From: Actinomycetota bacterium
Lineage (GTDB): Bacteria > Actinomycetota > Geothermincolia > Geothermincolales > RBG-13-55-18
Direction of reading: 5' to 3'
NCBI GenBank assembly: GCA_040757835.1
Contig: JBFLWJ010000004.1
Location: 26,026 to 90,025 of the forward strand
Length of the DNA stretch: 64,000 nt
A program made the position numbers and the translations under genes. Positions 42,831 through 54,240 of the stretch are shown here, in pieces. The notes under the pieces were generated by a model that made no database searches, was not told the origin of the DNA, and worked only from the letters and a program-made list of their open reading frames with translations. Each line of letters begins with the position of its first letter. Position 1 is the stretch's first letter.

Positions 42831-43358
42831 TCAGCCGGCCCGCTTTCTCAACTTGGCCAGTTTGGGGGATATGACCGCCCGGCAGTAGGGTTCGCTCGGG
42901 TTCTTGTCGAAATAGCGCTGGTGGCATTCCTCGGCGGGGTAGAACTTCTCCAGTTCCTTCACCTCGGTGACGATGGGCTTGTCGTAGCGGTGTGCTATTC
43001 CCGCGATGAAGTCCTCCACCTTCAGTTTCTGTGCGAAGGAATCGTAGAGGATAATGGACCGGTACTGGGTGCCGACGTCACCGCCCTGGCGGTTGAGGGA
43101 GGTGGGGTCGTGGATCTCGAAGAACACGCCCAGCAGCTCCTCCAGGGACAGCACCTCGGGATCGAACTCGACCTGGACCACCTCGGCATGGCCGGTGTCC
43201 TCGTAGCAGACCTGGCGGTAGGTGGGGTCCGGGGTCGCGCCTCCGGCGTAGCCCGGTGTCGCCCGAAGCACTCCCACCACGGTAGAGAGGAGCGCTTCGG
43301 TGCACCAGAAACATCCCCCTCCGAGGACGATTGTTTCGTGGCTACTCTGCAATATCAT
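42831..43358 (-). CDS. msrA: Peptide-methionine (S)-S-oxide reductase
   Basis: The 175-residue enzyme has the catalytic GGGCFWC motif (nucleophile Cys16), [20 protein letters not shown] and [19 protein letters not shown]. It reduces the S-sulfoxide of methionine in proteins using thioredoxin. Resolving Cys are not evident in the C-terminal tail, although Cys43-45 and Cys160 region residues exist. Its start overlaps the msrB 3' end by 17 bases, so both stereoisomers are handled by one transcript. Confidence 0.95.
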   Translation of the reverse strand: MILQSSHETIVLGGGCFWCTEALLSTVVGVLRATPGYAGGATPDPTYRQVCYEDTGHAEVVQVEFDPEVLSLEELLGVFFEIHDPTSLNRQGGDVGTQYRSIILYDSFAQKLKVEDFIAGIAHRYDKPIVTEVKELEKFYPAEECHQRYFDKNPSEPYCRAVISPKLAKLRKRAG

Positions 43359-43713
43359 ACGGGATGAACCTCATGGATATGGAGTTGACACAATGGCGGG
43401 TGTTCTTTGGGGTCAGCCCCTCGCCCTCGAAGACGTGCCCCAGGTGGCCGCCGCAGGCGGCGCAGACGATCTCGGTCCTGCGGCCGTCGACGTCAGGCTG
43501 CCGCCGGACCGCCCCCGGGACCTCGTCGTCGAAGCTGGGCCAGCCGCACCCTGAATGGAACTTGTCCTCGGAACGGTAGAGCACGGCACCGCACCTCTTG
43601 CATACGTATGTCCCCGGCTCGAAGAGGTCGGTATATTCGCCGGTGAAGGGCATCTCGGTTCCCTTGTGGACGATGACCCTCTCCTCCTCGACGGTAAGCT
43701 TCTTCTCTTCCAT
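43342..43713 (-). CDS. msrB: Peptide-methionine (R)-S-oxide reductase
   Basis: The 123-residue MsrB has zinc ligands Cys38, Cys41, Cys84 and Cys87 and catalytic Cys108 in [21 protein letters not shown] is the substrate-binding segment, with Cys56 as a possible resolving residue. The ATG at 43713 gives the normal length; the longer frame (43761) adds a non-conserved tail. First gene of the msrB-msrA pair. Confidence 0.95.
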   Translation of the reverse strand: MEEKKLTVEEERVIVHKGTEMPFTGEYTDLFEPGTYVCKRCGAVLYRSEDKFHSGCGWPSFDDEVPGAVRRQPDVDGRRTEIVCAACGGHLGHVFEGEGLTPKNTRHCVNSISMRFIPYDIAE

Positions 43714-44086
43714 GTATATAATATATATCTCCCCGGGGACAAAACACATGACGGCGGTCACGCCCCCTCCGCGACCCCAAAAGAGGACGCGTTGCTTCTC
43801 TCATTCCGCGGACATTGCTGTAGAATGGGCTTGATGGTGTTTTTAGTCCCGTCCGGCAGCCTGCACCGTGACAGCGGCGCCCGGAGGACGGCGCGGCGGT
43901 GTCCGGTGCCTGGCCGGTTCCGGGAGGCCAGGCCTTGCACCTGTCCAGAATTTTTTCGCGGCGGTGTCCAGCGCCTGGACAACACCGTGATTGTGGAGTA
44001 ATCGATAGAGCTGCCGGGCAGTCTTGTCCGCGCCTGGCACGTAAACGTCCGCAAGAGAGCGAAGACCTGGAAGAGGTGCGGAATAC
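43714..44086. other. 373-base divergent intergenic region
   Basis: Lies between msrB (minus) and the FAD oxidoreductase operon (plus). The AT-rich TATATAATATATAT at 43715-43728 is the likely msrB promoter zone. The 43892-43978 direct repeats are the only other structure. No gene is supported. Confidence 0.5.
43892..43978. repeat. Pair of 22-base direct repeats, each containing an imperfect palindrome
   Basis: CGCGGCGGTGTCC-xG-xGCCTGG occurs at 43892-43913 and 43957-43978 (20 of 22 identical), 65 bases apart. In the second copy GTCCAG-CGC-CTGGAC is a perfect hairpin; the first is degenerate. A T-run (43951-43956) precedes the second copy. The structure resembles REP sequences. Confidence 0.6.
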
Positions 44087-45640
44087 GTGAACGCCGTAAA
44101 GCTGCCTTCCCGCGCCGGACTGGTGGTGGTCGGGGGCGGGGTCATCGGGTGCTCCATCGCCAGGGAGGCTTCCCGCTACACCCCCGATATCGTCGTCCTG
44201 GAGAAGGAGAGCGACGTCTCCTGCGGCACCAGCAAGGCCAACAACGCCGAGGTGCATTCGGGTATCGGCGAGGACGCCGGCACCCTCAAGCAGAAGCTCA
44301 ACGTGCGTGGCAACCAGCTCTACGACGGGTTCGTGCAGGGGCTGGGGGTGGAGCTGAAGCGCCAGGGCCTGCTCATCGTCGTCACCCAGCGCACCGTGCC
44401 GGCGGGCGGCACCAGCGGCCTGGGCGAGGACGAACGCATGGATATCCTCACCCGCAAGATACCCGAGGGCATCATCGCCTATGGCGAGAACGCGGGCATC
44501 AAGGGGTTGCGCGCCCTCACCCGCGAAGAGGTCTTCAGAACCGAGCCCAACGTCACCCGCGAGGCGGTGGCCGGGGTCTTCGACCCCACCTATGGGCTGA
44601 TCAGCCCCTACAAGCTGACCATCGCCCTGGCCGAGCACGCCGTCATCAACGGGGCCAGGGTCTTCACGGACACCGAGGTCACCGGCTTCAGGGTGGAGGA
44701 CGGAGAGGTCAAGGCGGTGATCACCGGCCGCGGCGAGATCGCGACCTCCCTGGTGGTCAACGCGGCGGGCGTCTTCGCCGACGACGTCGCGGACATGGCC
44801 GGGGCGGGGGGCTTCGTCATCCACCCCCGCAAGGGGGCCAGCCTGCTCTTCGACCGCCAGGTTACCGCCGAATACGTCCATTCCAGCGTGGCCGAGTTCC
44901 GTATGCCTGGCACCAGGACCACCCAGAGCAAGGGCGGCGGCGCCATGCCCACCGCCGAGGGCAACCTGCAGCTGGGTCCCACCGCCATCGAGACCGGTGA
45001 CAAGTACGACACCTCCATCTCCGCCGAGGAGATAGAGGAGATCTTCGAGAGGTTCCACTACCTGCTCCCCGATTTTCCCCGCGACGCCCTCATCTCCGCC
45101 TTCAGCGGCGTACGCGCCCCCACTGAGGAAGAGGACTTCGTCATCGGAGCCAGCGAAGCTGTGCGCGGATTCGTCAACGTGGCCGGCATCCAGTCTCCCG
45201 GGCTGGCCTCCGCCCCCGCCATCGCCGAGATGGTCCTGGGCATCCTGCAGGACCTGGGGCTGCCCCGGGACGCGCGAGGGGATTTCAACCCCGTGCGGCC
45301 GGCGCCGCCCAAGTTCAGCGAGCTCTCCCACGCCGAGCGCAACCGCCTCATCCGCGAGGACCCGCGCTGGGGGCACGTCATCTGCCGCTGCGAGACGGTG
45401 ACCGAGAAGGAGGTGGTCAACGCCATCCACGGCATCGTCCCCGCCACCAATATGGACGCGGTGAAGCGGCGTACCCGCACCGGCATGGGACGCTGCCAGG
45501 GCGGGTTCTGCCACGACCGCGTGGCCGCCATCCTTGCGCGCGAGCTGGGCATACCCATCACCGCGGTGACCAAGGACGGGGAAGGTTCCCCCATCTTCCT
45601 GGGCTTTGCCAAGGACTTCCTCGGGGGTGAGGCGGTGTGA
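44087..45640 (+). CDS. FAD-dependent glycerol-3-phosphate-dehydrogenase-like oxidoreductase with C-terminal BFD [2Fe-2S] domain
   Basis: The 517-residue protein has dinucleotide motif VVVGGGVIGCSIAREASR, the GlpA/DAO-type fold through NAAGVFADDVADMAG, and a BFD-like C-terminal [2Fe-2S] domain (VICRCETVTEKEVVNAIHG, then GMGRCQGGFCHDRVAAI). This is the GlpA/LhgO-like subunit of a two- or three-protein dehydrogenase. Substrate may be glycerol 3-phosphate or a 2-hydroxyacid; not decidable. It overlaps the next gene by four bases and the third protein carries DUF1667, the normal partner set in anaerobes and Thermotoga-like bacteria. Confidence 0.88.
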   Translation: MNAVKLPSRAGLVVVGGGVIGCSIAREASRYTPDIVVLEKESDVSCGTSKANNAEVHSGIGEDAGTLKQKLNVRGNQLYDGFVQGLGVELKRQGLLIVVTQRTVPAGGTSGLGEDERMDILTRKIPEGIIAYGENAGIKGLRALTREEVFRTEPNVTREAVAGVFDPTYGLISPYKLTIALAEHAVINGARVFTDTEVTGFRVEDGEVKAVITGRGEIATSLVVNAAGVFADDVADMAGAGGFVIHPRKGASLLFDRQVTAEYVHSSVAEFRMPGTRTTQSKGGGAMPTAEGNLQLGPTAIETGDKYDTSISAEEIEEIFERFHYLLPDFPRDALISAFSGVRAPTEEEDFVIGASEAVRGFVNVAGIQSPGLASAPAIAEMVLGILQDLGLPRDARGDFNPVRPAPPKFSELSHAERNRLIREDPRWGHVICRCETVTEKEVVNAIHGIVPATNMDAVKRRTRTGMGRCQGGFCHDRVAAILARELGIPITAVTKDGEGSPIFLGFAKDFLGGEAV

Positions 45641-46932
45641 GCGGGGCGAGGAAGCCGCAGTGCGTGGTGGTGGGCGCCGGCCCGGCGGGGCTGGGGGCGG
45701 CGCTGGCCGCGCGCGAGGCTGGCCTGCGCGACGTCATGCTCGTGGAAAGGGACTTCGAGCTGGGCGGCATCCTGCCCCAGTGCATCCACGACGGCTTCGG
45801 CTCCATGGTCTTCGGCCAGGTGCTCACCGGCCCCCAGTACGCCCAGCGCTACATCGACCGCGTGGAGAAGGCGGGCGTCGAGGTCAAGCTGAACACCATG
45901 GTGTTGGAGATGGCGCCCGACCGCCGCATGACCCTGGTCAACTCCCGCGAGGGCATCTACGATATCGAGCCCGCGTCCATCGTCCTGGCCATGGGCTGCC
46001 GCGAGCGCACCCGCCATCAGGTGATGATCCCCGGCTACCGGCCGGCGGGGGTCATCTGCGCCGGCGCCGCCCAGAGGGACATCAACATCGACGGGTTGAT
46101 GCCGGGCAGGCGGGTGGTCATCCTCGGCTCGGGGGACATTGGCCTGATCATGGCCCGCCGCTTCACCCTGGAGGGCGCGGAGGTGGAGGGGGTCTACGAA
46201 CTCATGGACCACCCCGGTGGGCTAACCCGCAACGTGGTGCAGTGCCTGCACGACTACGATATCCCCCTGCACCTCTCCCATACCGTGGCCTTCATCCACG
46301 GCCGCAAGCGGGTGGAGGCGGTGACGGTCGCCGCCGTGGACGGAAACCTCAAGCCGATTAAGGAGAGCGAGCGCCTGGTGCCCTGCGACGCGCTGGTGCT
46401 CTCCGTGGGGCTCATCCCAGAGAACGAGCTCTCCAAGCAGGCGGGGGTGGAGCTGGACCCGGTGACCAGCGGCCCCGTGGTGGACGAGCGCATGGAGACC
46501 TCGGTGGAGGGCATCTTCGCCTGCGGCAACGTGGTCAGTGTCTTCGACCTGGTGGACTGGGTCACCCGCACCGCCGAGACGGCGGGGAGGGCGGCGGCGG
46601 AGTACGTGCTGGAGGGGCGCAAACGCGGGGCGGTCGTCCGCGTCAACCCAGGCAGGAACGTGAAGTTCGTGGTGCCGCAAGTGGTGGGCAGCCTGGACCG
46701 CGGAGCGGACTTCTATTTCCGGGTGGAGCACCCGGAGCGGGCGGTGAGGGCAATGGTCCTTGCCGGGGGTGGCGAGGTCTATTCCCGCAAGGCGAAGATG
46801 GTGCGGCCCCCCGAGATGGTGCACGCGGGCATCGACGCGGTGGCGGGGAGCGGGAAGGTCCTCGACGTGACCGTCGAGGTGGTCGAGGAAGAGGGCGGCG
46901 CGAGTAAAAAGAAGAAGCGCGGGCGGAGATGA
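45637..46932 (+). CDS. NAD(P)/FAD-dependent oxidoreductase, partner of the GlpA-like subunit
   Basis: The 431-residue flavoprotein has two nucleotide sites: FAD at VVVGAGPAGLGAALAAREAG and NAD(P) at VVILGSGDIGLIMARRFTLE. A central ILAMGCRERTR-like VLAMGCRERTRHQVMIPGYR segment and GIFACGNVVSVFDLVDWVTR (FAD-pyrophosphate Asp/Gly region) follow. The C-terminal 100 residues are specific to this GlpB-like type and end in a Lys/Arg tail. It should take electrons from the [2Fe-2S] protein to NAD(P). ATGA-type overlaps on both sides. Confidence 0.88.
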   Translation: MSGARKPQCVVVGAGPAGLGAALAAREAGLRDVMLVERDFELGGILPQCIHDGFGSMVFGQVLTGPQYAQRYIDRVEKAGVEVKLNTMVLEMAPDRRMTLVNSREGIYDIEPASIVLAMGCRERTRHQVMIPGYRPAGVICAGAAQRDINIDGLMPGRRVVILGSGDIGLIMARRFTLEGAEVEGVYELMDHPGGLTRNVVQCLHDYDIPLHLSHTVAFIHGRKRVEAVTVAAVDGNLKPIKESERLVPCDALVLSVGLIPENELSKQAGVELDPVTSGPVVDERMETSVEGIFACGNVVSVFDLVDWVTRTAETAGRAAAEYVLEGRKRGAVVRVNPGRNVKFVVPQVVGSLDRGADFYFRVEHPERAVRAMVLAGGGEVYSRKAKMVRPPEMVHAGIDAVAGSGKVLDVTVEVVEEEGGASKKKKRGRR

Positions 46933-47309
46933 AGAACAAGCACGAACTCGTATGCATAAACTGCCCCTTGAGCTGCGGCATCGAACTCACCGAGGAGGAC
47001 GGCGAGATCCTGGAGATCAGCGGCGCCGACTGCAAGGTGGGCCTGAAATACGCCGAGGAGGAGTTCAGGGACCCCCGGCGCACGGTCAGCACCACGGTGA
47101 AGGTGGAGGGCGGAGTGCTGCCGCTGCTCCCGGTTGTGAGCGCCTCCCCCATCCCCAAGTCCCTGGTCACCGAAGCGGTCAGGGTGCTGGCCAAGGTGGC
47201 GCTGAAGGCCCCGGTCGCGGACGGGCAGGTGGTCTACCGGGACATCCTGGGCACCGGGGTGGACATCGTCTCCTCACGCCGCCTGGAAGCGGAAACCACC
47301 GCCGGATAA
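46929..47309 (+). CDS. DUF1667 protein
   Basis: The 126-residue protein starts MKNKHELVCINCPLSCGIEL with CxxCPxxC, has a later Cys in GADCKVGLKYAEEEFRDPRR, and TTVKVEGG and PVVSASPIPK segments, the DUF1667 pattern. The four Cys could hold a cluster or zinc. DUF1667 proteins almost always follow GlpA/GlpB-like flavoproteins, so a third subunit is likely. Overlaps the preceding gene by four bases. Confidence 0.9.
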   Translation: MKNKHELVCINCPLSCGIELTEEDGEILEISGADCKVGLKYAEEEFRDPRRTVSTTVKVEGGVLPLLPVVSASPIPKSLVTEAVRVLAKVALKAPVADGQVVYRDILGTGVDIVSSRRLEAETTAG

Positions 47310-47418
47310 TCGGCTCACCTGAGAGCATGCACTTTCATGTTCCCGCATCGTATTGCGCGACGAGGGGTCTGCTTTAGATCTACTGCCGTTTCCCTACTCA
47401 GCAGACGTATATACCAGT

Positions 47419-47444
47419 GTGGCATTCCCCGGTGGCATTCCCCG
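47419..47444. repeat. Tandem 13-base repeat GTGGCATTCCCCG
   Basis: Two exact adjacent copies lie in the 228-base gap between the DUF1667 gene and the P-type ATPase. I compared the leader with the Mg2+-sensing M-box conserved core by eye and found no match. Confidence 0.7.
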
Positions 47445-47537
47445 GTTGGAAAGCTCGGCTGTGGCAATAATATCAGTGCGCGACTGTAGACCGTTTTGTA
47501 AACATCGCCGGAAGCGTCGCCAGGAGACTTTTCTACA

Positions 47538-50084
<2,547 letters not shown>

Positions 50085-50252
50085 GTGGGGGGAACCATTA
50101 AGTGACCGCACTCATCAACTGAGGTCGGAACCACTACACGGCAATGCCTTGTTTGGACCACACGCGATTCATGCTTTCGACCCTACACCTGATCGCCTGC
50201 ATGCGATAAGGTCGGCGTTAGAGATGGTCGGCCGCGAGGAGGGGTGTTTGCG

Positions 50253-50465
50253 ATGAAGACTTTTATAGACTGCGACTACTGCGGAAGCGCCGGGTCGGTG
50301 GAGTTCAACATGTGCCAGGTCTGCCTGAAGGATCATGCGGGGGCCGCAGACCGCCATGGTGGGAAGCTGCGGGTAACGGCGCTGGCGGCGGAGGTCGACA
50401 GGATCATCGCTGACAGGGCCCCGGTGAGACCGCCCGCATTCACCCGCGGCAGCCGTCCGCACTGA
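50253..50465 (+). CDS. Small Cys-rich protein
   Basis: This 70-residue protein carries CDYCGSAG and CQVCLKDH, a CxxC pair plus a second CxxC that would form a zinc knuckle, followed by a polar tail. GAGGAGGGG ten bases upstream supports the ATG at 50253. Function unknown; it is isolated between the P-type ATPase and the DNA ligase. Confidence 0.65.
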   Translation: MKTFIDCDYCGSAGSVEFNMCQVCLKDHAGAADRHGGKLRVTALAAEVDRIIADRAPVRPPAFTRGSRPH

Positions 50466-50522
50466 CCCGCGGCCCCTTGTGTCCCGTATAGATCGCAGCT
50501 TATGTAAGCACGGTGCCCCGGC

Positions 50523-51560
50523 TCAACGCCGGCGTTTCGGCTCGGCAGGGACCTCTCTCGTGACCTCTCCGGGATCCACGTCGCCGCGCAGTCCGAGGAA
50601 ACGCGGGTGGCGCAGCCTGCCGTCTGGCGTCCACTCCGCGAACCCGATTTGGGCCACGAGCGCCGGCTTCACCCAGTGCACTCCCTTCTCGTCCAGGCTG
50701 TCCCCGAAGGGAGATGTCTTGCGCTCCATCCCGGAGAGACGGCGGTGCAGGTCCGAGAGCGCGGACTCGCTGAAACCGGTGCCGACTTTCCCTGCGTAGC
50801 GCAGCTTCCCCGCCTCACGGTACCCGAGCAGCAACGCGCCGAAACCGGTCCTTCCTCCCCGGGGCTCCGTGTAGCCCCCGATGACGAACTCCTGGCCCCT
50901 GACGCACTTGAACTTGAGCCAGTCCCGCGAACGTCCCGAAACGTACAACCCGGCCGCCCTTTTGGCCATGAGCCCTTCCCTCCCCTCCCCGCAAGCATCG
51001 CGCAGGTATGCCTCGTCAACATCGGGGATGTGCGAGAGGTAGCGGACGGCGTCCGAGAAGTCCACCGCTTTTTCGAGCAGCCATTTCCTCCCCAGGAGTG
51101 GAAGCCCGGTCACGTCGTAGCCGCCGAAGTACAGTACGTCGAAAACATAGTAGTATATGTCGGCGGGTGCGCGGAGGGGGGAAGCAGCGGGGCGGGAGCG
51201 GCCCTGCAGCAGCGAAAAGCTGCTGCGGCCCCCTTCGCATGCCACCACCTCGCCGTCGAGGATAATGCCATCCGCGGGCTGTTCACGCAGCGCTTCCGCG
51301 ACCCCCGGGAAGCGGGCGTTCAGGATGTTGCGGTTCCTTGAATAGAGCTCGACCTCGCCGCCCCGTTTGAAGGCGAGGCAGCGTATGCCGTCCAGCTTGG
51401 GCTCGTAGATCCAGCCGGCGTCGAAGAAATGCTCGCCCGAGAGGGTCGCGAGCATGGGCTCGATCCAGCGCGGCTGGGGTGCCCTGACCAGCCTGCCGCG
51501 CATCCCGTCCGGTATGTCCGGCAAGCGCACACGTTCTCCCATATAGAGATCCCACATCAT
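50523..51560 (-). CDS. ATP-dependent DNA ligase (LigD ligase-domain type)
   Basis: The 345-residue ligase has motif I EPKLDGIR with adenylation Lys55, motif III FDVLYFGGYDV, motif IV EGLMAKR and motif V DWLKFKC, then an OB-fold domain. It matches the ligase domain of LigD or the stand-alone LigC class used in non-homologous end joining. It is transcribed away from the LigD PE-Pol gene, the two separated by the element at 51656. ATG 51560 or 51557. Confidence 0.92.
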   Translation of the reverse strand: MMWDLYMGERVRLPDIPDGMRGRLVRAPQPRWIEPMLATLSGEHFFDAGWIYEPKLDGIRCLAFKRGGEVELYSRNRNILNARFPGVAEALREQPADGIILDGEVVACEGGRSSFSLLQGRSRPAASPLRAPADIYYYVFDVLYFGGYDVTGLPLLGRKWLLEKAVDFSDAVRYLSHIPDVDEAYLRDACGEGREGLMAKRAAGLYVSGRSRDWLKFKCVRGQEFVIGGYTEPRGGRTGFGALLLGYREAGKLRYAGKVGTGFSESALSDLHRRLSGMERKTSPFGDSLDEKGVHWVKPALVAQIGFAEWTPDGRLRHPRFLGLRGDVDPGEVTREVPAEPKRRR

Positions 51561-51655
51561 CCGGCGGACAGCCCTGGTTTACGCCGGAGCGGCCCGCTGC
51601 TGTTCCGGCATGGCTCTCCTCATCATTCCCATCCGCCGCCCCTCCCTAACAGGTC

Positions 51656-51757
51656 AGCGTGGGGTCAGCCCCTGACAGGTGACATTTTCAGCAAAGAAAG
51701 ACCTTGATAGATTACGCCGTTAAGAAAATGTCACATGTCAGGGGCTGGCCCCACGCT
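51656..51757. repeat. MITE-like element with 34-bp terminal inverted repeats
   Basis: Left end 51656-51689 and right end 51724-51757 are reverse complements at 32 of 34 positions; both contain GTCAGCCCCTGACA-like nested palindromes and GTGACATTTTC. Only 34 bases lie between. It sits in the promoter region shared by the ligase and LigD PE-Pol genes. No transposase in the window matches it. Confidence 0.85.
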
Positions 51758-51760
51758 CTC

Positions 51761-51783
51761 TACATGTCAGGGGCTGATCCCAC
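51761..51783. repeat. Extra half-copy of the element end
   Basis: TACATGTCAGGGGCTGATCC, then CAC, repeats the core of the right arm at 51733-51755 in direct orientation, three bases beyond the element. It indicates an array or a partly deleted second copy. Confidence 0.7.
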
Positions 51784-51844
51784 AAGCGTTAGGTTGCCCG
51801 GCGCGGAGGGAAGATTAAGAACAGGACGATGCGAGGAGGAGGCC

Positions 51845-53356
51845 ATGGAGAAGCGGGACCTGGAGTCGTACCGCGAGAAGCGGGATTTCAGCAAGACCCC
51901 CGAACCGGCCGGGGAGCCGGCCGGTAAGGGAGGCGGGTCGCTCTTCGTCATCCAGAAGCACGCCGCCCGGCGTCTCCACTACGACCTGCGGCTGGAATCG
52001 GACGGGGTCCTCAAGTCGTGGGCGGTGCCCAAGGGCCCCTCCATGGACCCCAGGGACAAGCGCCTCGCCGTCCCCACGGAGGACCACCCCATATCCTATG
52101 CGGACTTCGAGGGGGTGATCCCCCAGGGGGAGTACGGCGCCGGCACGGTGGAGGTCTGGGACCGCGGCGTCTTCGTAAACCTCAAGCCCACCGGAGACAG
52201 CAACTCGATCGCCGCCAACATCGACAAAGGCCTCGTCGAGGTCTGGCTGGAGGGCGAGAAGATCAAGGGAGGTTTTGCCCTCGTGCGCACGCGCGGGGGC
52301 AAGGCCGAGAACTGGCTGCTGGTGAAGATGAAAGACGGCGAAGCCAGCCCGCACAGCAACCCCGTCACCGACCTGCCCGACTCCGCGCTGACCGGCCGCA
52401 CCATGCAGGAGATAGCGTCGGGCAAGGGTTACCTCTCCGAGGATCCCCCCAACGTCAAGGTGAGCATCAACGGCAGAAGACTGGCGCTGACCAACTTGAG
52501 CAAGGTCCTCTACCCCGAGGCCGGCTTCAGCAAGGCGGACGTATTGAATTACTACCTTGGGGTCTCGCCATACATGCTGCCGCACGTCTCCAGGCGCCTG
52601 ATCACCATGAAGCGCTACCCTGACGGGGTCGCGGGGGATTTCTTCTACGAGAAGAGCTGCCCCGGGTACCGGCCGGACTGGCTCTCCGTCACCGAGGCGG
52701 GCGGGACTAAAAAAGTGGCCTACTGCACCGTCGAGGACGAGGCCGGGCTGCTGTGGATCGCCAACCTGGCGGCGCTGGAGCTGCACACCACGCTCAGCAG
52801 CTCGGACGACGTGTCGCGCCCGACCATGGTCGTCTTCGACCTCGACCCCGGGGAGGGGATGGACATCCTGGACTGCGCCGAGGCTGGAGCCAGGCTGCGG
52901 GAGCTGCTGGCCGCCCTGGGCCTGCAGTGCTACGCCAAGACCTCGGGGTCGAAGGGGCTGCACGTCTACATACCCCTCAACACCCCCGCCTCCTTCCGGG
53001 AGACCAAGGACTTCGCGCACGCCGTGGCGCTGATGATGCAGGAGCGCTACCCGGACGGGATCGTCTCCAACATGCGCAAGGCGCTGCGCAAAGGTAAGGT
53101 CCTCGTCGACTGGAGCCAGAACGACGGGCACAAGACGACGGTCTGCGCATATTCCCTCCGTGCCCTTCCCAGGCCGGCGGTGTCCACGCCGGTCGCCTGG
53201 GATGAACTGGATGCGGCGGTCCGCGGCAGGGACGCGGCCATGCTGTACTTCGAGGCCGGGGACGTCCTGCGGCGCGTGCGCGAGGGAGGGGACATCTTCC
53301 GGCCGGTCGTGGAAACGGAACAGGAGCTGCCCGCGGTGGCACGCATGCAGAACTAG
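51845..53356 (+). CDS. ligD: LigD-type protein: 3'-phosphoesterase + primase-polymerase domains, no ligase domain
   Basis: The 503-residue protein opens with the PE domain (residues 1-175; SLFVIQKHAARRLHYDLRLE, then WAVPKGPSMDPRDKRLAV and HPISYADFEGVIPQGEYGAG), which trims 3' ends, followed by the archaeo-eukaryotic primase-type POL domain (from about 205: LTNLSKVLYPEAGFSKADVL, then VVFDLDPGEGMDILDC with metal Asp). The ATG at 51845 follows GAGGAGGAGG. In Mycobacterium the order is POL-PE-LIG in one chain; here PE precedes POL and the ligase is a separate divergent gene. Ku follows 32 bases downstream. Confidence 0.92.
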   Translation: MEKRDLESYREKRDFSKTPEPAGEPAGKGGGSLFVIQKHAARRLHYDLRLESDGVLKSWAVPKGPSMDPRDKRLAVPTEDHPISYADFEGVIPQGEYGAGTVEVWDRGVFVNLKPTGDSNSIAANIDKGLVEVWLEGEKIKGGFALVRTRGGKAENWLLVKMKDGEASPHSNPVTDLPDSALTGRTMQEIASGKGYLSEDPPNVKVSINGRRLALTNLSKVLYPEAGFSKADVLNYYLGVSPYMLPHVSRRLITMKRYPDGVAGDFFYEKSCPGYRPDWLSVTEAGGTKKVAYCTVEDEAGLLWIANLAALELHTTLSSSDDVSRPTMVVFDLDPGEGMDILDCAEAGARLRELLAALGLQCYAKTSGSKGLHVYIPLNTPASFRETKDFAHAVALMMQERYPDGIVSNMRKALRKGKVLVDWSQNDGHKTTVCAYSLRALPRPAVSTPVAWDELDAAVRGRDAAMLYFEAGDVLRRVREGGDIFRPVVETEQELPAVARMQN

Positions 53357-53388
53357 CGGGAGCATGGAGATGAAAGGGCGGATGAAAG

Positions 53389-54234
53389 ATGCCTAGAGCC
53401 TTATGGAACGGATACGTCAGCTTCGGCCTGGTCAACATACCGGTCTCCCTGGTGACGGCGGTGCGTGACCAGGACATCCACTTCCACCTGCTGCACGAGG
53501 CGGACGGGGCCAGGCTCCACCAGAAGCTGGTCTGCCCGTTCGACGCGCAGGAGGTCAGCCGCAAGCAGGCCGCCAGGGGCTACGAGGTCGCGGACGGCGA
53601 ATACGTCATCGTCGCGGACGAGGAGCTGCAGGCCCTCGAGCCCAGGAAGACCAGGATGATAGAGATGACGGACTTCGTCGACCTGGATCAGATCGACCCC
53701 ATCTACTACGAGAGGCCGTACTACGTGGTGCCGCGGGAGGGAGGGGGCAAGGCCTACGCGCTGCTGCTGCGGGCCATGGTGGAGAAGAACCGCATCGGCG
53801 TCGGCAAGTTCGTCTTCCACGAGCGCGAGCAGCTGGTGGCGCTGCGCCCCCTTGGCGGCCTGCTGTGCATGGAGATCATGCGTTTCGCGGACGAGATCGT
53901 GGACCGCAAGGAACTCGAGGAGACGGTGGCGGAGGAGGGCGCAGCAGACGCCAGGCAACTGGCGCTGGCCGCGGAGCTGATCGACGCCCTGGAGGGCGAT
54001 TTCGAGCCGCAGAAGTACAAGGACGAGTTCAGGGAAGCCGTACGTGAACTCATCACCCGGAAAGCCGCGGGCGAGAAAGTCGTGGCGCCGCCCTCCGAAT
54101 TCGAGGAAGGCAAGGTAGTCGATCTCATGGCCGCCCTGGAGCGCAGCCTCAAGCAGGTGAGGGGAAAGGGCGAAAAAGGGAAGGCCCCGGCGAAGAAGCA
54201 AGCCCGCAAGGCCAAGCCCAAGGCAGCCGGCTAG
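53389..54234 (+). CDS. ku: Ku DNA end-binding protein
   Basis: The 281-residue homodimeric Ku has the core LWNGYVSFGLVNIPVSLVTA, HLLHEADGARLHQKLVCPF and ERPYYVVPREGGGKAYALLL, and a Lys/Ala-rich C-terminal tail (from about residue 250) that aids DNA binding. It threads onto double-strand ends and recruits LigD. It is cotranscribed with the PE-POL gene. Confidence 0.95.
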   Translation: MPRALWNGYVSFGLVNIPVSLVTAVRDQDIHFHLLHEADGARLHQKLVCPFDAQEVSRKQAARGYEVADGEYVIVADEELQALEPRKTRMIEMTDFVDLDQIDPIYYERPYYVVPREGGGKAYALLLRAMVEKNRIGVGKFVFHEREQLVALRPLGGLLCMEIMRFADEIVDRKELEETVAEEGAADARQLALAAELIDALEGDFEPQKYKDEFREAVRELITRKAAGEKVVAPPSEFEEGKVVDLMAALERSLKQVRGKGEKGKAPAKKQARKAKPKAAG

Positions 54235-54240
54235 CCCCGT

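Noticed and set aside
43493-45514. 673-residue minus-strand ORF across the FAD oxidoreductase gene
   Set aside because: Antisense shadow of the conserved GlpA-like gene and msrB; composition is His/Gly/Ala-rich without a domain.
47310-47537. Mg2+ (M-box) riboswitch before the Mg-type P-ATPase
   Set aside because: The conserved core could not be matched by eye; only a 13-base tandem repeat is present. A covariance-model scan would decide.
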